Source of the DNA: Moritella sp. 24
Lineage (GTDB): Bacteria > Pseudomonadota > Gammaproteobacteria > Enterobacterales > Moritellaceae
Direction: 5' to 3'
NCBI RefSeq assembly: GCF_018219155.1
Contig: NZ_CP056123.1
Span: 4,473,505-4,537,504 of the forward strand
Length of the DNA stretch: 64,000 nt
Below are positions 22,826-32,487 of the stretch, piece after piece; the first letter of the stretch is position 1, and the number at the start of each line of letters is the position of its first letter. Under the pieces are notes generated by a model. It searched no databases. It was not told the DNA's origin and saw only the letters and a program-made list of their open reading frames with translations. Position numbers and translations under genes: made by a program.

Positions 22826-22851
22826 TCGATAGAATACACAGTTACAAATTA

Positions 22852-22880
22852 AACAGGCTCCTAATCAGGAGCCTGTTTTG
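22852..22880 (+). terminator. Terminator of metJ
   Basis: AACAGGCTCCT and AGGAGCCTGTT form an 11-bp stem with a short AATC loop, followed by TT. It lies between the convergent metJ and the S4-domain gene. Confidence 0.8.
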
Positions 22881-22937
22881 ATCTAACGGGTACGCATTTC
22901 ACCTACCCAATAGATATTTTATTTCGTTAAAGAGTCA

Positions 22938-23585
22938 TTAAAAACTAAAAGGTGCCGCACGGCCTTTTTTCTTTTTCTCAACAGATTTCGGTTCAACTGC
23001 TTTTACTTGTTTAGCTTTAGCTTCAGATTTTTTCTTTTTCTTCTTTTCAGGCTGTTCCCAAGTATCAACAGGAATGCTTTCAACAACAGGCTTGGCAGCC
23101 GGCGCTACCGATACAGGTACAGGTACAGGTACAATAGTCTCGTGTTCTACAGCGTCAGCAACATCTTGCTCAACATCATTATGCTCTGTGAAGTCGCTTT
23201 CTGTAAGACCATTTTCTGACATGTATGTTGCAACAGAATCAGACGCTAGAGCAGCAGGATCAACAAACTCTTCTTCAGTGAAGTATTCAGCATCATCTTC
23301 ATAACCTTGCTGTTCGTCTTCTTCGGCATGATCATATTCAGCAAGCTCTTCCGCTGACATTACTTGAAAAGCTTCACCATTAAAGCCGATGATATCGCCA
23401 AACATAATCTTTTTACGTTTGCGTGTTTCAACTTCACCATTCACATACACATAACCGTCTGCAATATAGTTTTTCGCTTCACTGCCTGATGTCGCTAGAT
23501 TTTCAATTTTTAAAATTTTATATAATTCAATTGGTTCTTCAGCAACAACAACAGGGATAACTTCAATTTCATATTCTTCAGACAT
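22938..23585 (-). CDS. S4-domain RNA-binding protein with long charged C-terminal tail
   Basis: A 215-residue protein. Residues about 15-75 are an S4 RNA-binding domain of the YbcJ type (IADGYVYVNGEVETRKRKK, IMFGDIIGF). The rest, about 135 residues, is not part of that family: an acidic stretch rich in D and E, a VPVPVPV repeat from a short DNA repeat, then a Lys-rich tail (KKKKKKSEAKAK, KKKKGRAAPFSF). YbcJ itself is about 70 residues. The ATG at 23583-23585 was preferred to an upstream in-frame ATG because AAGG lies 5 nt before it. Function unknown; binding to rRNA or tRNA is inferred from the domain only. Confidence 0.8.
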   Translation of the reverse strand: MSEEYEIEVIPVVVAEEPIELYKILKIENLATSGSEAKNYIADGYVYVNGEVETRKRKKIMFGDIIGFNGEAFQVMSAEELAEYDHAEEDEQQGYEDDAEYFTEEEFVDPAALASDSVATYMSENGLTESDFTEHNDVEQDVADAVEHETIVPVPVPVSVAPAAKPVVESIPVDTWEQPEKKKKKKSEAKAKQVKAVEPKSVEKKKKGRAAPFSF

Positions 23586-23643
23586 GGGAACCTTAAATGT
23601 GAGCAAATAGCGGGTCTTTATACAAGTATAAGGCTAGAAATGC

Positions 23644-23670
23644 AAACGCCAAGGATAAACCTTGGCGTTT
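23644..23670 (-). terminator. Hairpin after the malic enzyme gene
   Basis: AAACGCCAAGG and CCTTGGCGTTT form an 11-bp stem with a 5-nt loop, 21 nt after the stop codon. The T-run is within the stem and short beyond it, so termination strength is uncertain. Confidence 0.6.
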
Positions 23671-23690
23671 GTGAAAACGATACTATTTGC

Positions 23691-24932
23691 TTATAGCATG
23701 TAATTTTCAGGTAGTTCGATACGTGATACGCCCGTCTCTACCGCAGCCAATGCAACAGCACGTGCAACACGTGGCAATAAACGAGGGTCCATTGGTTTTG
23801 GAATAATATACTCTTTACCAAATTCCAATGATGTTGCGCCTGATGCAATTAATACTGATTCAGGTACTTCTTCTTTCGCAATTTTACGGATTGCATGTAC
23901 CGCAGCTACTTTCATCGCTTCATTAATCACACTCGCACGCGAGTCTAATGCGCCACGGAAAATAAACGGGAAACATAATACGTTATTAACTTGGTTTGGG
24001 TAATCCGAACGGCCTGTTGCCATGATCAAATCTTGGCGAGCAGCATGTGCTAATTCAGGTTTGATTTCTGGATCTGGGTTTGAACATGCAAAAATAATAG
24101 GGTTATCAGCCATTAACTTAACATCATCAGCAGATAGTACATTTGGGCCAGACACACCAACAAATACGTCTGCACCATTAATTGCATCTTGTAATGTACG
24201 TTTATCAGTATTATTCGCAAAACGCTGCTTATATTCGTTAATGTCATCGCGGCGAGTATGAATCACACCTTTACGATCTAACATGTAGATTTTTTCACGT
24301 TGTGCACCACATGAAATCAATAATTCCATACAGGCAATTGCCGCAGCACCCGCGCCCATACAAACAATAACTGCTTCAGTGATATCTTTACCTTGAACAT
24401 CTAACGCATTGATCATACCCGCGGCAGTAACAATCGCAGTACCATGTTGATCATCATGGAATACAGGGATCTTACAACGAGAAATCAGTGCTTTTTCAAT
24501 TTCAAAACATTCTGGCGCTTTAATATCTTCTAGATTAATACCACCGAATGTATCGGCAATATTAGCAACCGTATCAATAAATTCTTCTGATGTGCGGTGC
24601 TTAACTTCAATATCAATCGAATCAATATCAGCAAAACGTTTAAACAATAACGCTTTACCTTCCATCACAGGTTTAGACGCTAATGGGCCTAAATTACCTA
24701 AGCCTAAAATAGCGGTACCATTTGAGATAACCGCAACAAGGTTACCTTTTGCAGTATATTTGTAAGCATCATCAGGATTAGCTGCAATTTCTCGCACTGG
24801 CTCTGCAACACCTGGGCTATATGCTAAAGAAAGATCATCAGCTGTTTCTGCCGACGTAGTGAGTTGAATAGCAATTTTGCCTGGTTTAGGGTTCGCATGG
24901 TAATCCAATGCTTGCTGTCTGAGGTCTGACAT
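23691..24932 (-). CDS. Malic enzyme (malate to pyruvate, decarboxylating)
   Basis: Oxidatively decarboxylates malate to pyruvate and CO2 with NAD(P). The 413-residue protein has YSPGVAEPVREIA, HDDQHGTAIVTAAG, a nucleotide-binding GAGAAAIACM and ACSNPDPEI. It is the short single-domain form, without the phosphotransacetylase-like extension of MaeB. ATG at 24930-24932 was chosen because AGGA lies 8 nt before; the open frame begins 6 nt upstream with TTG. The same gene lies between metJ and rpmE/priA in Vibrio. Cofactor choice cannot be read with confidence. Confidence 0.9.
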   Translation of the reverse strand: MSDLRQQALDYHANPKPGKIAIQLTTSAETADDLSLAYSPGVAEPVREIAANPDDAYKYTAKGNLVAVISNGTAILGLGNLGPLASKPVMEGKALLFKRFADIDSIDIEVKHRTSEEFIDTVANIADTFGGINLEDIKAPECFEIEKALISRCKIPVFHDDQHGTAIVTAAGMINALDVQGKDITEAVIVCMGAGAAAIACMELLISCGAQREKIYMLDRKGVIHTRRDDINEYKQRFANNTDKRTLQDAINGADVFVGVSGPNVLSADDVKLMADNPIIFACSNPDPEIKPELAHAARQDLIMATGRSDYPNQVNNVLCFPFIFRGALDSRASVINEAMKVAAVHAIRKIAKEEVPESVLIASGATSLEFGKEYIIPKPMDPRLLPRVARAVALAAVETGVSRIELPENYML

Positions 24933-25277
24933 ACGCAATATCCTGAATAAAATGAATGCACATAACTCATCGCCTTAATTCAAGAATAACAAGACGTGAG
25001 AAACAACGTAGGGGGAAAAAAATAATAATCGAATTCAACATTAAAACATTTAACATTAATTTAACACAGCTCTCTTTTATTTTATACTGAGCTAAACTAG
25101 GTAATAATATTGTTGCCATGATTCTACATTAATTTAAGTTGTTTATTCTACCTTTGCACTGGTACGAAGTGTTTATTTTTATATGATTTGATAATTTTAG
25201 AAGAACATTTTTAATCAAATGCACTCAAAGAGGTTAAATCTACGTTTTATAAATGTTTCAAACCATTTTTCAGGTAT
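24933..25277. other. Long AT-rich upstream region of the malic enzyme gene
   Basis: No gene was found here. The one notable element is a candidate ArcA site at 25050-25065. No clear sigma-70 promoter pair was recognised. Confidence 0.5.
25050..25065 (-). promoter_or_regulatory. Candidate ArcA binding site
   Basis: On the minus strand GTTAAATTAATGTTAA holds two GTTAA repeats 11 bp apart, the spacing of the ArcA consensus (GTTAATTAAATGTTA). A third ATGTT follows at a similar phase. It lies about 120 bp before the malic enzyme start. ArcA control of carbon metabolism is established in E. coli; the site here is a sequence match only. Confidence 0.4.
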
Positions 25278-25305
25278 AAAAAAAGGCACCCTAAGGTACC
25301 TTTTT
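25278..25305 (-). terminator. Terminator of rpmE
   Basis: On the minus strand GGTACC and GGTGCC pair (one G-U) around a 4-nt loop, with A5 before and T7 after. It lies 34 nt after rpmE. Confidence 0.8.
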
Positions 25306-25338
25306 GATTCACTGTAATAAATTGTATAAATACAATTA

Positions 25339-25551
25339 TTATTTTGCAGCAAGAGCGCCAAAACGCTTGTTGAATTTGTCAACACGACCGCCAGTATCAA
25401 CAGTACGTTGCTTACCAGTGTAGAATGGGTGACAGTTTGAACATACGTCTAGAGTGATGTTTTTGCCACGAGTAGAACCCATAGTGAAAACGTTACCGCA
25501 TGAACATTTAGCTTCGATAGCTGTGTACTCTGGGTGGATACCTTGTTTCAT
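25339..25551 (-). CDS. rpmE: 50S ribosomal protein L31 (zinc-binding type)
   Basis: L31 bridges the two subunits near the head. The 70-residue product [15 protein letters not shown] carries four cysteines (C16, C18, C37, C40), the zinc-binding form that serves as a zinc store in several bacteria. The open frame extends 17 codons upstream, but this ATG gives the standard L31 N terminus and GAGG lies upstream of it. Divergent from priA, as in Vibrio. Confidence 0.96.
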   Translation of the reverse strand: MKQGIHPEYTAIEAKCSCGNVFTMGSTRGKNITLDVCSNCHPFYTGKQRTVDTGGRVDKFNKRFGALAAK

Positions 25552-25632
25552 AGAAACCTCAATTTTGGTTATGTCGCCATCTGAAACACTGCCAGACACC
25601 ACATAAAGTTATAGAATTTTTAGGATGCGAAT

Positions 25633-25660
25633 AATATAGGATCTTACCCCTCAATATCAA
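25633..25660 (-). promoter_or_regulatory. Promoter of rpmE
   Basis: Minus-strand -35 TTGATA (25655-25660) and -10 TATATT (25633-25638), 16 bp apart, about 85 nt before the rpmE ATG. Confidence 0.55.
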
Positions 25661-25783
25661 TAGCTGATGCATAAATAAACTGCAATTAGAACATTAAACA
25701 GAAAATATCAAGACATTACCTAGTTAACAGCCGTAAACTGTTTGCTGAGATACAGATTTAAGCCGTAAAAGAGAGTTAAGTTC

Positions 25784-27985
25784 ATGCCCGTTGTTGCCGT
25801 TGCCGTTCCCGTCCATTTAAACAGAACGTTTGATTATATTTATTCTGAAGATATGCACATTCAGGCTGGTATGCGGGTCTGTGTTCCTTTCATGAATAAG
25901 CAATTAATCGGCATTGCATTAGCAACCAAAAATGACAGTGAGTTTCCACTGGCGAAATTAAAACCTGTCATTAACATTCTCGATGACAAAGCAATTTTAT
26001 CAGCAGAGATGCTGGCATTTTTTAGTTGGTGTGCAGATTATTACCATTACCCGATTGGTGAAGTGATCGCACAAGCTTTACCGGTATTATTACGAAAGTT
26101 AGAATCGGCAAAGTTAAACAGCTACACATTCTGGGAACTGACCGATAACGCACATGAACTGACGGCACAAGAACTCAACCGTTTAACCCCTGCCCAGCTA
26201 CAAACGATCAAGCTATTGGCTGAAACAGGTTTAACGCAATCACATTTAAAATTAGCCAATATAAAATCGAGTACCATTAAAGCGCTGCAAGAAAAAGGGT
26301 TCATTAACCAACAGTATATTGAGATTCAAGACAACGATGACCAACATTGGCGCCAAAATCTCGTGGTCAGTGATAATCGTCCCTCTCTAAATACCGAACA
26401 GGCAATCAATATTGCAGCCATTGATATTCATCGCTTTGCGACCTATTTGCTTGATGGAGTTACAGGAAGTGGTAAAACCGAAGTATATCTTAACGTCATT
26501 GAAAAGGTGTTAAAGACAGGTAAGCAAGCATTAGTGATCGTGCCTGAGATTGGTTTGACGCCACAAACCATTTCACGCTTCAAACGTCGTTTCAACGTCC
26601 CTATTGTCGCCCTACACTCTGGTTTAAATGATGCTGAGCGGCGTGAAGCCTGGCTTGAAGCACAAGCCGGTGTCGCTGGTATCGTTATTGGTACACGTTC
26701 TGCAATATTTACCCCAATGCATGATTTAGGCGTAATAATTATTGATGAAGAACACGATGGATCATTAAAACAGCAAGAGACATTCCGCTACCACGCAAGA
26801 GACTTAGCCATTGTCAGGGCACATAGAAATAATATCGCCGTAGTATTAGGCTCAGCCACACCAGCGTTGGAAACATTGCATAACGCAATGACGGGTAAAT
26901 ATCGTCACCTACAGCTGACTCAGCGTGCAGGCAATGCCAAAATGCCCCTCCATCATCTTATCGATATTAAAAACCAATCATTAGACAGTGGGCTATCAGC
27001 CGAGTTTATGGCGCTGATGGAGACCCACTTAGCTGCTGGCAATCAAGTCCTACTATTTTTAAACCGTCGTGGTTATGCGCCGGCTGTTATGTGCCATACC
27101 TGTGGCTCAATGGCAGAATGTCAGCGCTGTAATACATATTATACCTATCATCAATCACGCAATACTTTACACTGTCACCATTGCGATGAACAATTTCCGA
27201 AACCACGTCGTTGTCCGAGCTGTAATTCCAACGAGATAATGACCGCAGGTTTTGGTACAGAGCAGTTAGAAGCTATGCTATCGACGCATTTCCCTCAATA
27301 CCCGATCATTCGTATTGACCGAGATAGCACGAGTCGCAAAGGCAGTTTAGAAAAGTCGTTAGAAGCCGTACGTAAACGAGAGTTCCGTATCTTAATTGGT
27401 ACGCAAATGCTCGCAAAAGGTCATCACTTTCCAGATGTCACCTTAGTTGGGCTCATTGATGTTGATAGCGCGCTATTTAGCAGTGACTTTCGAGCACCTG
27501 AAAAATTGGCACAATTATTTGTACAAGTATCAGGTCGTGCAGGCCGCGCAGCAAAACAAGGTGAAGTTGCAATTCAAACTCACCACCCTGAACATGAACT
27601 GATTCAAGACTTAGTTAACAATGGTTACAGCCACTTTGCTCAAACAGCATTACATGCTCGCTCAATGGCAAATCTACCGCCTTACAGTTTCCAAGCATTG
27701 TTCCGCGCAGAAGCACATCAATTCAGTGACGCCAACGCTTTTTTAGTTGAAATCAAACAGCTCGTTCAAGAACATAATCACAATCCGCAATTACTCTGTT
27801 TAGGACCGATGCCAGCCCCGATGGAAAAACGGGCAGGAAAGTATCGCTTGCAACTTTTACTGCAAAGTCCGCAACGTCAACATATTACTCATTTATTACG
27901 CCAAATAATGCCCAAAATTGAAGCATTAAAGTCTGCACGCAAAGCCCGTTGGTCGTTAGACGTGGATCCAACTGAAATGTTGTAA
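25784..27985 (+). CDS. priA: Primosomal protein N' (replication restart helicase PriA)
   Basis: 3'-5' DNA helicase that recognises stalled forks and reloads the replisome. The 733-residue protein has a 3'-DNA-binding N domain (PVHLNRTFDYIYS), Walker A GVTGSGKTE (225-233), the DEEHDG box, a zinc-binding insertion with four CxxC pairs (CHTCGSMAECQRC and onward) and the motif QVSGRAGRA. Normal length. It heads the priA-argS-ftsN-hslVU run. Confidence 0.97.
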   Translation: MPVVAVAVPVHLNRTFDYIYSEDMHIQAGMRVCVPFMNKQLIGIALATKNDSEFPLAKLKPVINILDDKAILSAEMLAFFSWCADYYHYPIGEVIAQALPVLLRKLESAKLNSYTFWELTDNAHELTAQELNRLTPAQLQTIKLLAETGLTQSHLKLANIKSSTIKALQEKGFINQQYIEIQDNDDQHWRQNLVVSDNRPSLNTEQAINIAAIDIHRFATYLLDGVTGSGKTEVYLNVIEKVLKTGKQALVIVPEIGLTPQTISRFKRRFNVPIVALHSGLNDAERREAWLEAQAGVAGIVIGTRSAIFTPMHDLGVIIIDEEHDGSLKQQETFRYHARDLAIVRAHRNNIAVVLGSATPALETLHNAMTGKYRHLQLTQRAGNAKMPLHHLIDIKNQSLDSGLSAEFMALMETHLAAGNQVLLFLNRRGYAPAVMCHTCGSMAECQRCNTYYTYHQSRNTLHCHHCDEQFPKPRRCPSCNSNEIMTAGFGTEQLEAMLSTHFPQYPIIRIDRDSTSRKGSLEKSLEAVRKREFRILIGTQMLAKGHHFPDVTLVGLIDVDSALFSSDFRAPEKLAQLFVQVSGRAGRAAKQGEVAIQTHHPEHELIQDLVNNGYSHFAQTALHARSMANLPPYSFQALFRAEAHQFSDANAFLVEIKQLVQEHNHNPQLLCLGPMPAPMEKRAGKYRLQLLLQSPQRQHITHLLRQIMPKIEALKSARKARWSLDVDPTEML

Positions 27986-28081
27986 GGATATCGGCATTTA
28001 TCCGTTGATTAGCTAGTCAAACGCCCCTAATCACGCTAAAATGTTGGATCTATTTTTCATCATTGCTAGCGAAGAGAATCC

Positions 28082-29836
28082 ATGAAAGAGCATATTATAC
28101 AGCTGCTAGAGCAGACAGTTACGATCTTAAAAGAACAACAAATTATTCCTGCAGATGCACAACCACGCATCGCTGTAGATCGAACCCGCGATAAAGCTCA
28201 TGGTGACTTAGCAACAAACTTAGCGATGATGATGGCAAAACCAGCGAAGAAAAATCCGCGTGAGTTAGCTCAATTAATCATTGATAACCTGCCTGAATCA
28301 GACTTAGTAAGTCGCACTGAAATCGCAGGTCCAGGTTTTATCAACATTTTCTTAAACCAAAACTGGTTAGCACAACAGATTGATATTGCACTTGAAGACG
28401 AAAACCTTTCAGTACAAAAATCAACAACACCAGACAATGTTGTCGTTGATTTATCATCACCAAATCTAGCAAAAGAAATGCACGTAGGTCACTTACGTTC
28501 ATCAATCATTGGCGATTCAGTTGCACGTACGCTTGAGCTACTTGGTCATAACGTGATTCGTCAAAACCACGTTGGTGATTGGGGTACACAGTTCGGTATG
28601 CTACTCGCATACATGGAAGAAAAACGCGCTGAAAATGCAGAAATCAGCATGCAGCTTTCTGATCTAGAAGTATTCTACCGCGCAGCAAAAGGTCGTTTCG
28701 ACGAATCTGAAGACTTTGCAACTCGCGCTCGTGAAATGGTAGTAATGCTGCAATCAGGTGATGAAGACTGTAATAAACTATGGCAAGAGTTTAATGACGT
28801 GTCACTTGCACACTGTCATGACATCTACAAACGCCTAAACGTAAAATTAACACGTGAAGACGTGCGTGGCGAAAGCTTCTACAACAGCGACCTACACAAC
28901 GTCGTTAACGAACTTGAAGCACAAGGTTTACTAACAGAATCAAACGGCGCTAAATGCGTATTCTTAGATGAGTTTAAGAATAAAGACGGTGACCCACTAC
29001 CAGTTATCATCCAGAAAAACGGTGGCGGTTTCCTTTACGCAACAACAGATCTTGCAGCAATGCGTTTCCGTCAACAGCAATTAAATGCTAACCGCATCAT
29101 GTACTTTGTTGATCAACGCCAAGCACTGCATTTCCAACAAGTATTCTCAGTGGTACAAAAAGCTGGTTTCGTTAAACCAGAGACATCACTGGAACACCTT
29201 GGTTTTGGTACAATGAACGGTGAAGATGGCCGTCCATTCAAAACGCGTTCAGGTGGTACTGTTAAACTGGTTGATCTATTAACTGAAGCTGAAGAACGTG
29301 CTTACACGCTTGTTAAAGCGAAAAACCCAAGCCTTTCTGAAGAAGAACTAAAACACATTGCACGTGTTGTTGGTATCTCATCAGTTAAATATGCAGATTT
29401 GTCTAAAAACCGTAGCAGTGACTACATCTTCAACTTCGATTCAATGTTAAGTTTTGAAGGTAATACAGCACCTTACCTACTTTACGCTTGCACACGTGTT
29501 GGTAGTATCTTCAATAAAGTTGATGCAGAAACAGTTGCAAAACTAGCAACTGCAAAAGTACAACTAAACGAAGAAAAAGAACAAGAACTTGCAGGTAAAC
29601 TGATTCAGTTTAACGAAATTGTTCATCAAGTAGCAAAACGTGCAACACCAAACACGCTATGTACTTACCTATTTGAACTGGCTGGCGTATTCTCAAGCTT
29701 CTACGAAGCCTGCCCAATTTTAAGCACTGAAGACGAAAACGTTAAACTAAGTCGCTTAAAACTAGCACAGTTAACTGCTAAAACACTTAAACAAGGCCTA
29801 GATTTACTGGGTATTGAAACTTTGGAACGCATGTAA
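28082..29836 (+). CDS. argS: Arginyl-tRNA synthetase
   Basis: Charges tRNA-Arg. The 584-residue class I enzyme has the N-terminal Add-1 domain ([11 protein letters not shown]), the HIGH motif as HVGHLRS (134-140), [11 protein letters not shown] and the C-terminal anticodon-binding domain ending GIETLERM. The KMSKS motif is not obvious, as in most bacterial Arg[14 protein letters not shown] occupies the region. It is 3 nt before ftsN, suggesting coupling. Confidence 0.97.
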   Translation: MKEHIIQLLEQTVTILKEQQIIPADAQPRIAVDRTRDKAHGDLATNLAMMMAKPAKKNPRELAQLIIDNLPESDLVSRTEIAGPGFINIFLNQNWLAQQIDIALEDENLSVQKSTTPDNVVVDLSSPNLAKEMHVGHLRSSIIGDSVARTLELLGHNVIRQNHVGDWGTQFGMLLAYMEEKRAENAEISMQLSDLEVFYRAAKGRFDESEDFATRAREMVVMLQSGDEDCNKLWQEFNDVSLAHCHDIYKRLNVKLTREDVRGESFYNSDLHNVVNELEAQGLLTESNGAKCVFLDEFKNKDGDPLPVIIQKNGGGFLYATTDLAAMRFRQQQLNANRIMYFVDQRQALHFQQVFSVVQKAGFVKPETSLEHLGFGTMNGEDGRPFKTRSGGTVKLVDLLTEAEERAYTLVKAKNPSLSEEELKHIARVVGISSVKYADLSKNRSSDYIFNFDSMLSFEGNTAPYLLYACTRVGSIFNKVDAETVAKLATAKVQLNEEKEQELAGKLIQFNEIVHQVAKRATPNTLCTYLFELAGVFSSFYEACPILSTEDENVKLSRLKLAQLTAKTLKQGLDLLGIETLERM

Positions 29837-29839
29837 ATT

Positions 29840-30382
29840 ATGGCTCGTAAGGATTACGCGGGGCACGCCCCAAAGCCTAGAAAGAAGCGTGGTGCTAAAA
29901 AAGCACCACCAACTAAAAAGAAACGTCCGGTGTTGGCTATCTTGCTATTTTTATTGCTTGCGATTGGCCTTGGCTATTTTTTAGCTCAGGTGAGTGGCAC
30001 AGCAGAAAAATCAGCACCGGAACCCGTTAAAAAAACACAACCTAAAAAGCTAACGGTAAAACCATTACCCGAAAAGCCAAAGGAAGTGTGGCAATATCCA
30101 CAAGACTTGCAAGAAAAAGAAGTCATTGTCGAAATACCGCCCCAACAAGACACGGGAATTCGTTACCAAATGCAATGTGGTTCATTCCGTCAGCAGTCAC
30201 AAGCTGAAGCGATGAAAGCAACGATAGCCTTTCAAGGTTATACCGCGAGTGTTCGTCACACCGGCAGTTGGTATCGTGTTGTTTTAGGCCCTTACGAACG
30301 TAAACGTACCGCAGAAAAAGAACGCCACCAAATTAAGCGCGCAGGAGTCACAACTTGCGAAATTTGGCAGTGGAAGCCTTGA
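29840..30382 (+). CDS. ftsN: Cell division protein FtsN-like (SPOR domain)
   Basis: Inner-membrane division protein that activates septal peptidoglycan synthesis. The 180-residue protein has a basic cytoplasmic tail (1-29), one membrane helix (30-49), a Pro/Lys-rich periplasmic linker and a SPOR domain (about 107-179). C113 and C173 match the disulfide pair of E. coli FtsN SPOR. It is much shorter than E. coli FtsN (319), mostly in the linker. The position before hslVU is the E. coli ftsN position. The stop overlaps a heat-shock-like promoter. Confidence 0.88.
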   Translation: MARKDYAGHAPKPRKKRGAKKAPPTKKKRPVLAILLFLLLAIGLGYFLAQVSGTAEKSAPEPVKKTQPKKLTVKPLPEKPKEVWQYPQDLQEKEVIVEIPPQQDTGIRYQMQCGSFRQQSQAEAMKATIAFQGYTASVRHTGSWYRVVLGPYERKRTAEKERHQIKRAGVTTCEIWQWKP

Positions 30383-30407
30383 AAAACTAAATAGGTATAC
30401 CCACCTT
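30378..30407 (+). promoter_or_regulatory. Candidate sigma-32 promoter of hslVU
   Basis: CTTGAAA (30378-30384, exact core of the sigma-32 -35) lies 15 bp before CCCACCTT (30400-30407, partial match to CCCCATNT). The -35 overlaps the ftsN stop codon. hslVU is a sigma-32 operon in E. coli. The weak -10 keeps this uncertain. Confidence 0.5.
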
Positions 30408-30429
30408 AGTTTGTATATCGTAATGAAAT

Positions 30430-30458
30430 CGCTTCATATCATATGAGGCGTTTTTTTT
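30430..30458 (+). terminator. Hairpin with eight T between ftsN and hslV
   Basis: CGCTTCATAT and ATATGAGGCG can pair with one wobble, followed by TTTTTTTT. It looks like the ftsN terminator, but it lies downstream of the candidate heat-shock promoter and so would be at the start of that transcript too. Confidence 0.75.
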
Positions 30459-30526
30459 ACCTATCACAATGAAGCGTGGCTAATCCCAACTCAGCTGCGC
30501 TCAAATTAATTAGAGTGGAGTTTATC

Positions 30527-31051
30527 GTGACTACTATTGTATCTGTACGCCGTGAAGGCAAAGTCGTAATGGCCGGAGACGGACAAGTTTCTCTTGGCAA
30601 CACGGTAATGAAAGGCAACGCAAGAAAAGTACGCCGTTTGTACAATGGCCAAGTTATCGCAGGTTTTGCCGGCGGTACAGCTGACGCATTTACCCTCATC
30701 GAACGTTTTGAAGCAAAATTACAAGCTCACCAAGGTCACCTAGAGCGTGCCGCTGTAGAGCTTGCTAAAGATTGGCGCACCGACAAAATGTTGCGAAATC
30801 TAGAAGCACTACTGGCTGTAGCGGATAAGAATAGCTCATTCATCATTACCGGTAATGGCGATGTTGTTCAACCAGAAAATGATCTTATTGCGATCGGTTC
30901 AGGTGGCAACTTCGCACAAGCATCAGCAATGGCATTATTAGAAAATACTGAATTAGACGCTGAAGAGATCGCTAAAAAATCCCTGACTATTGCAGGTAAT
31001 ATCTGTGTATTCACCAACGGTTTCCAAACAGTTGAAACTATCGATTACTAA
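30527..31051 (+). CDS. hslV: ATP-dependent protease subunit HslV
   Basis: Threonine peptidase forming the proteolytic core with the HslU ATPase. The 174-residue product after initiator Met begins TTIVSV, putting the catalytic Thr at the mature N terminus; GDGQVSLGN and [11 protein letters not shown] follow. The start is GTG at 30527-30529 with GGAG 6 nt upstream; an ATG further upstream would bury the catalytic threonine and was rejected. It precedes hslU by 26 nt. Confidence 0.96.
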   Translation: MTTIVSVRREGKVVMAGDGQVSLGNTVMKGNARKVRRLYNGQVIAGFAGGTADAFTLIERFEAKLQAHQGHLERAAVELAKDWRTDKMLRNLEALLAVADKNSSFIITGNGDVVQPENDLIAIGSGGNFAQASAMALLENTELDAEEIAKKSLTIAGNICVFTNGFQTVETIDY

Positions 31052-31077
31052 ATTTACCGAATTAAAGGAAGCTTATT

Positions 31078-32409
31078 ATGTCGTCAATGACTCCAAGAGA
31101 AATCGTTTCTGAATTAGACCGCCACATTATCGGTCAACAAAATGCAAAACGCGCAGTAGCAATCGCACTGCGTAACCGCTGGCGCCGCATGCAGTTAGAC
31201 CAAGAACTTCGTCAAGAAGTATCACCAAAAAATATTTTGATGATCGGTCCAACTGGTGTTGGTAAAACAGAAATCGCACGTCGTTTAGCTAAATTAGCCA
31301 ACGCACCATTTATTAAAGTTGAAGCAACTAAATTTACTGAAATTGGTTATGTGGGTAAAGAAGTTGACCAAATAATCAAAGACTTAACAGATGTAGCGGT
31401 AAAATTAACCCGTGAACAAGAAATGAAGAAGTACCATGTTCGTGCAGAAGAAAATGCTGAAGATCGTGTACTTGATGCATTGCTACCAAACCCACGTAAT
31501 AACTGGGGCGAAGAAGAAAAAGCCAGCAATGATAATACGCGTCAAATCTTCCGTAAAAAACTACGTGAAGGTAAATTAGACGACAAAGAAATTGATATTG
31601 AACTTGCAGCGCCTCAAATGGGTGTTGAGATCATGGCGCCTCCGGGCATGGAAGAAATGACCAATCAGCTACAAGGCATGTTCCAAAACCTATCTGGTGG
31701 TTCAACAGCTAAATCACGTAAAATGAAAGTGAAAGAAGCCCTAAAACAGCTTGTTGAAGACGAAGCAGCAAAACTGGTAAACCCAGAAGAATTAAAAGAA
31801 AAAGCAATTTTCGCAGTAGAAAATAACGGCATCGTATTCCTTGATGAAATAGATAAGATCTGTAAACGCAGCGATTCAAATGACGGTGGCGTATCACGTG
31901 AAGGTGTACAGCGCGATCTGCTACCACTTATTGAAGGTTCAACCGTAACAACGAAACACGGAATGGTGAAAACAGACCATATCTTATTCATCGCATCAGG
32001 TGCTTTCCAAGTAGCTAAACCATCAGATTTAATCCCAGAGTTACAAGGCCGTCTACCTATTCGTGTTGAATTAGATGCCCTTAAAGCAGAAGATTTTGTG
32101 CGTATTCTGACGGAACCAAACGCATCATTAACAGAACAATACATTGCAATGCTTAAAACCGAAGGTGTTGATGTTAACTTCACACAAGAAGGTATTGACG
32201 GTATCGCAAATGCGGCATGGAATGTTAATGAGAAAACAGAAAATATCGGTGCTCGTCGTTTACACACTGTATTAGAACGTTTAATGGAAGAGATTTCATT
32301 CGATGCTTCAGATAAATCAGGTGAAACATTAATTGTTGATGGTGATTACGTGAGTAAATATCTAAACGAACTAGTAGAAGACGAAGATCTAAGTCGTTAT
32401 ATTCTTTAA
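31078..32409 (+). CDS. hslU: ATP-dependent protease ATPase subunit HslU
   Basis: AAA+ unfoldase that feeds substrates to HslV. The 443-residue protein (same length as E. coli) has [16 protein letters not shown], Walker [10 protein letters not shown], pore-loop GYVGKEVD, Walker [11 protein letters not shown] and ends in the LSRYIL tail that docks into HslV. AAAGGAAGC precedes the ATG. Confidence 0.97.
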   Translation: MSSMTPREIVSELDRHIIGQQNAKRAVAIALRNRWRRMQLDQELRQEVSPKNILMIGPTGVGKTEIARRLAKLANAPFIKVEATKFTEIGYVGKEVDQIIKDLTDVAVKLTREQEMKKYHVRAEENAEDRVLDALLPNPRNNWGEEEKASNDNTRQIFRKKLREGKLDDKEIDIELAAPQMGVEIMAPPGMEEMTNQLQGMFQNLSGGSTAKSRKMKVKEALKQLVEDEAAKLVNPEELKEKAIFAVENNGIVFLDEIDKICKRSDSNDGGVSREGVQRDLLPLIEGSTVTTKHGMVKTDHILFIASGAFQVAKPSDLIPELQGRLPIRVELDALKAEDFVRILTEPNASLTEQYIAMLKTEGVDVNFTQEGIDGIANAAWNVNEKTENIGARRLHTVLERLMEEISFDASDKSGETLIVDGDYVSKYLNELVEDEDLSRYIL

Positions 32410-32444
32410 TCTATTTTTCATTAAAACTAAAAAATAGAAAACAA

Positions 32445-32474
32445 AAAGGCGCTTATCATAGCGCCTTTATTTTT
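32445..32474 (+). terminator. Terminator of hslVU
   Basis: AAAGGCGC and GCGCCTTT form an 8-bp stem with an 8-nt loop, followed by ATTTTT. Confidence 0.85.
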
Positions 32475-32487
32475 ACTAAACCATAAT

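Noticed and set aside
23100-23135. Short tandem repeat in the S4-protein gene, considered as a CRISPR or regulatory repeat
   Set aside because: It is a 6-bp coding repeat giving Val-Pro; there are no spacers.
25215-25400. A 61-codon minus-strand frame overlapping the end of rpmE
   Set aside because: It overlaps the rpmE coding region and its terminator; no Shine-Dalgarno.
31665-32267. A 200-codon frame antisense to hslU
   Set aside because: It is the complement of a highly conserved gene; its Ser-rich composition is typical of a reverse-strand shadow.
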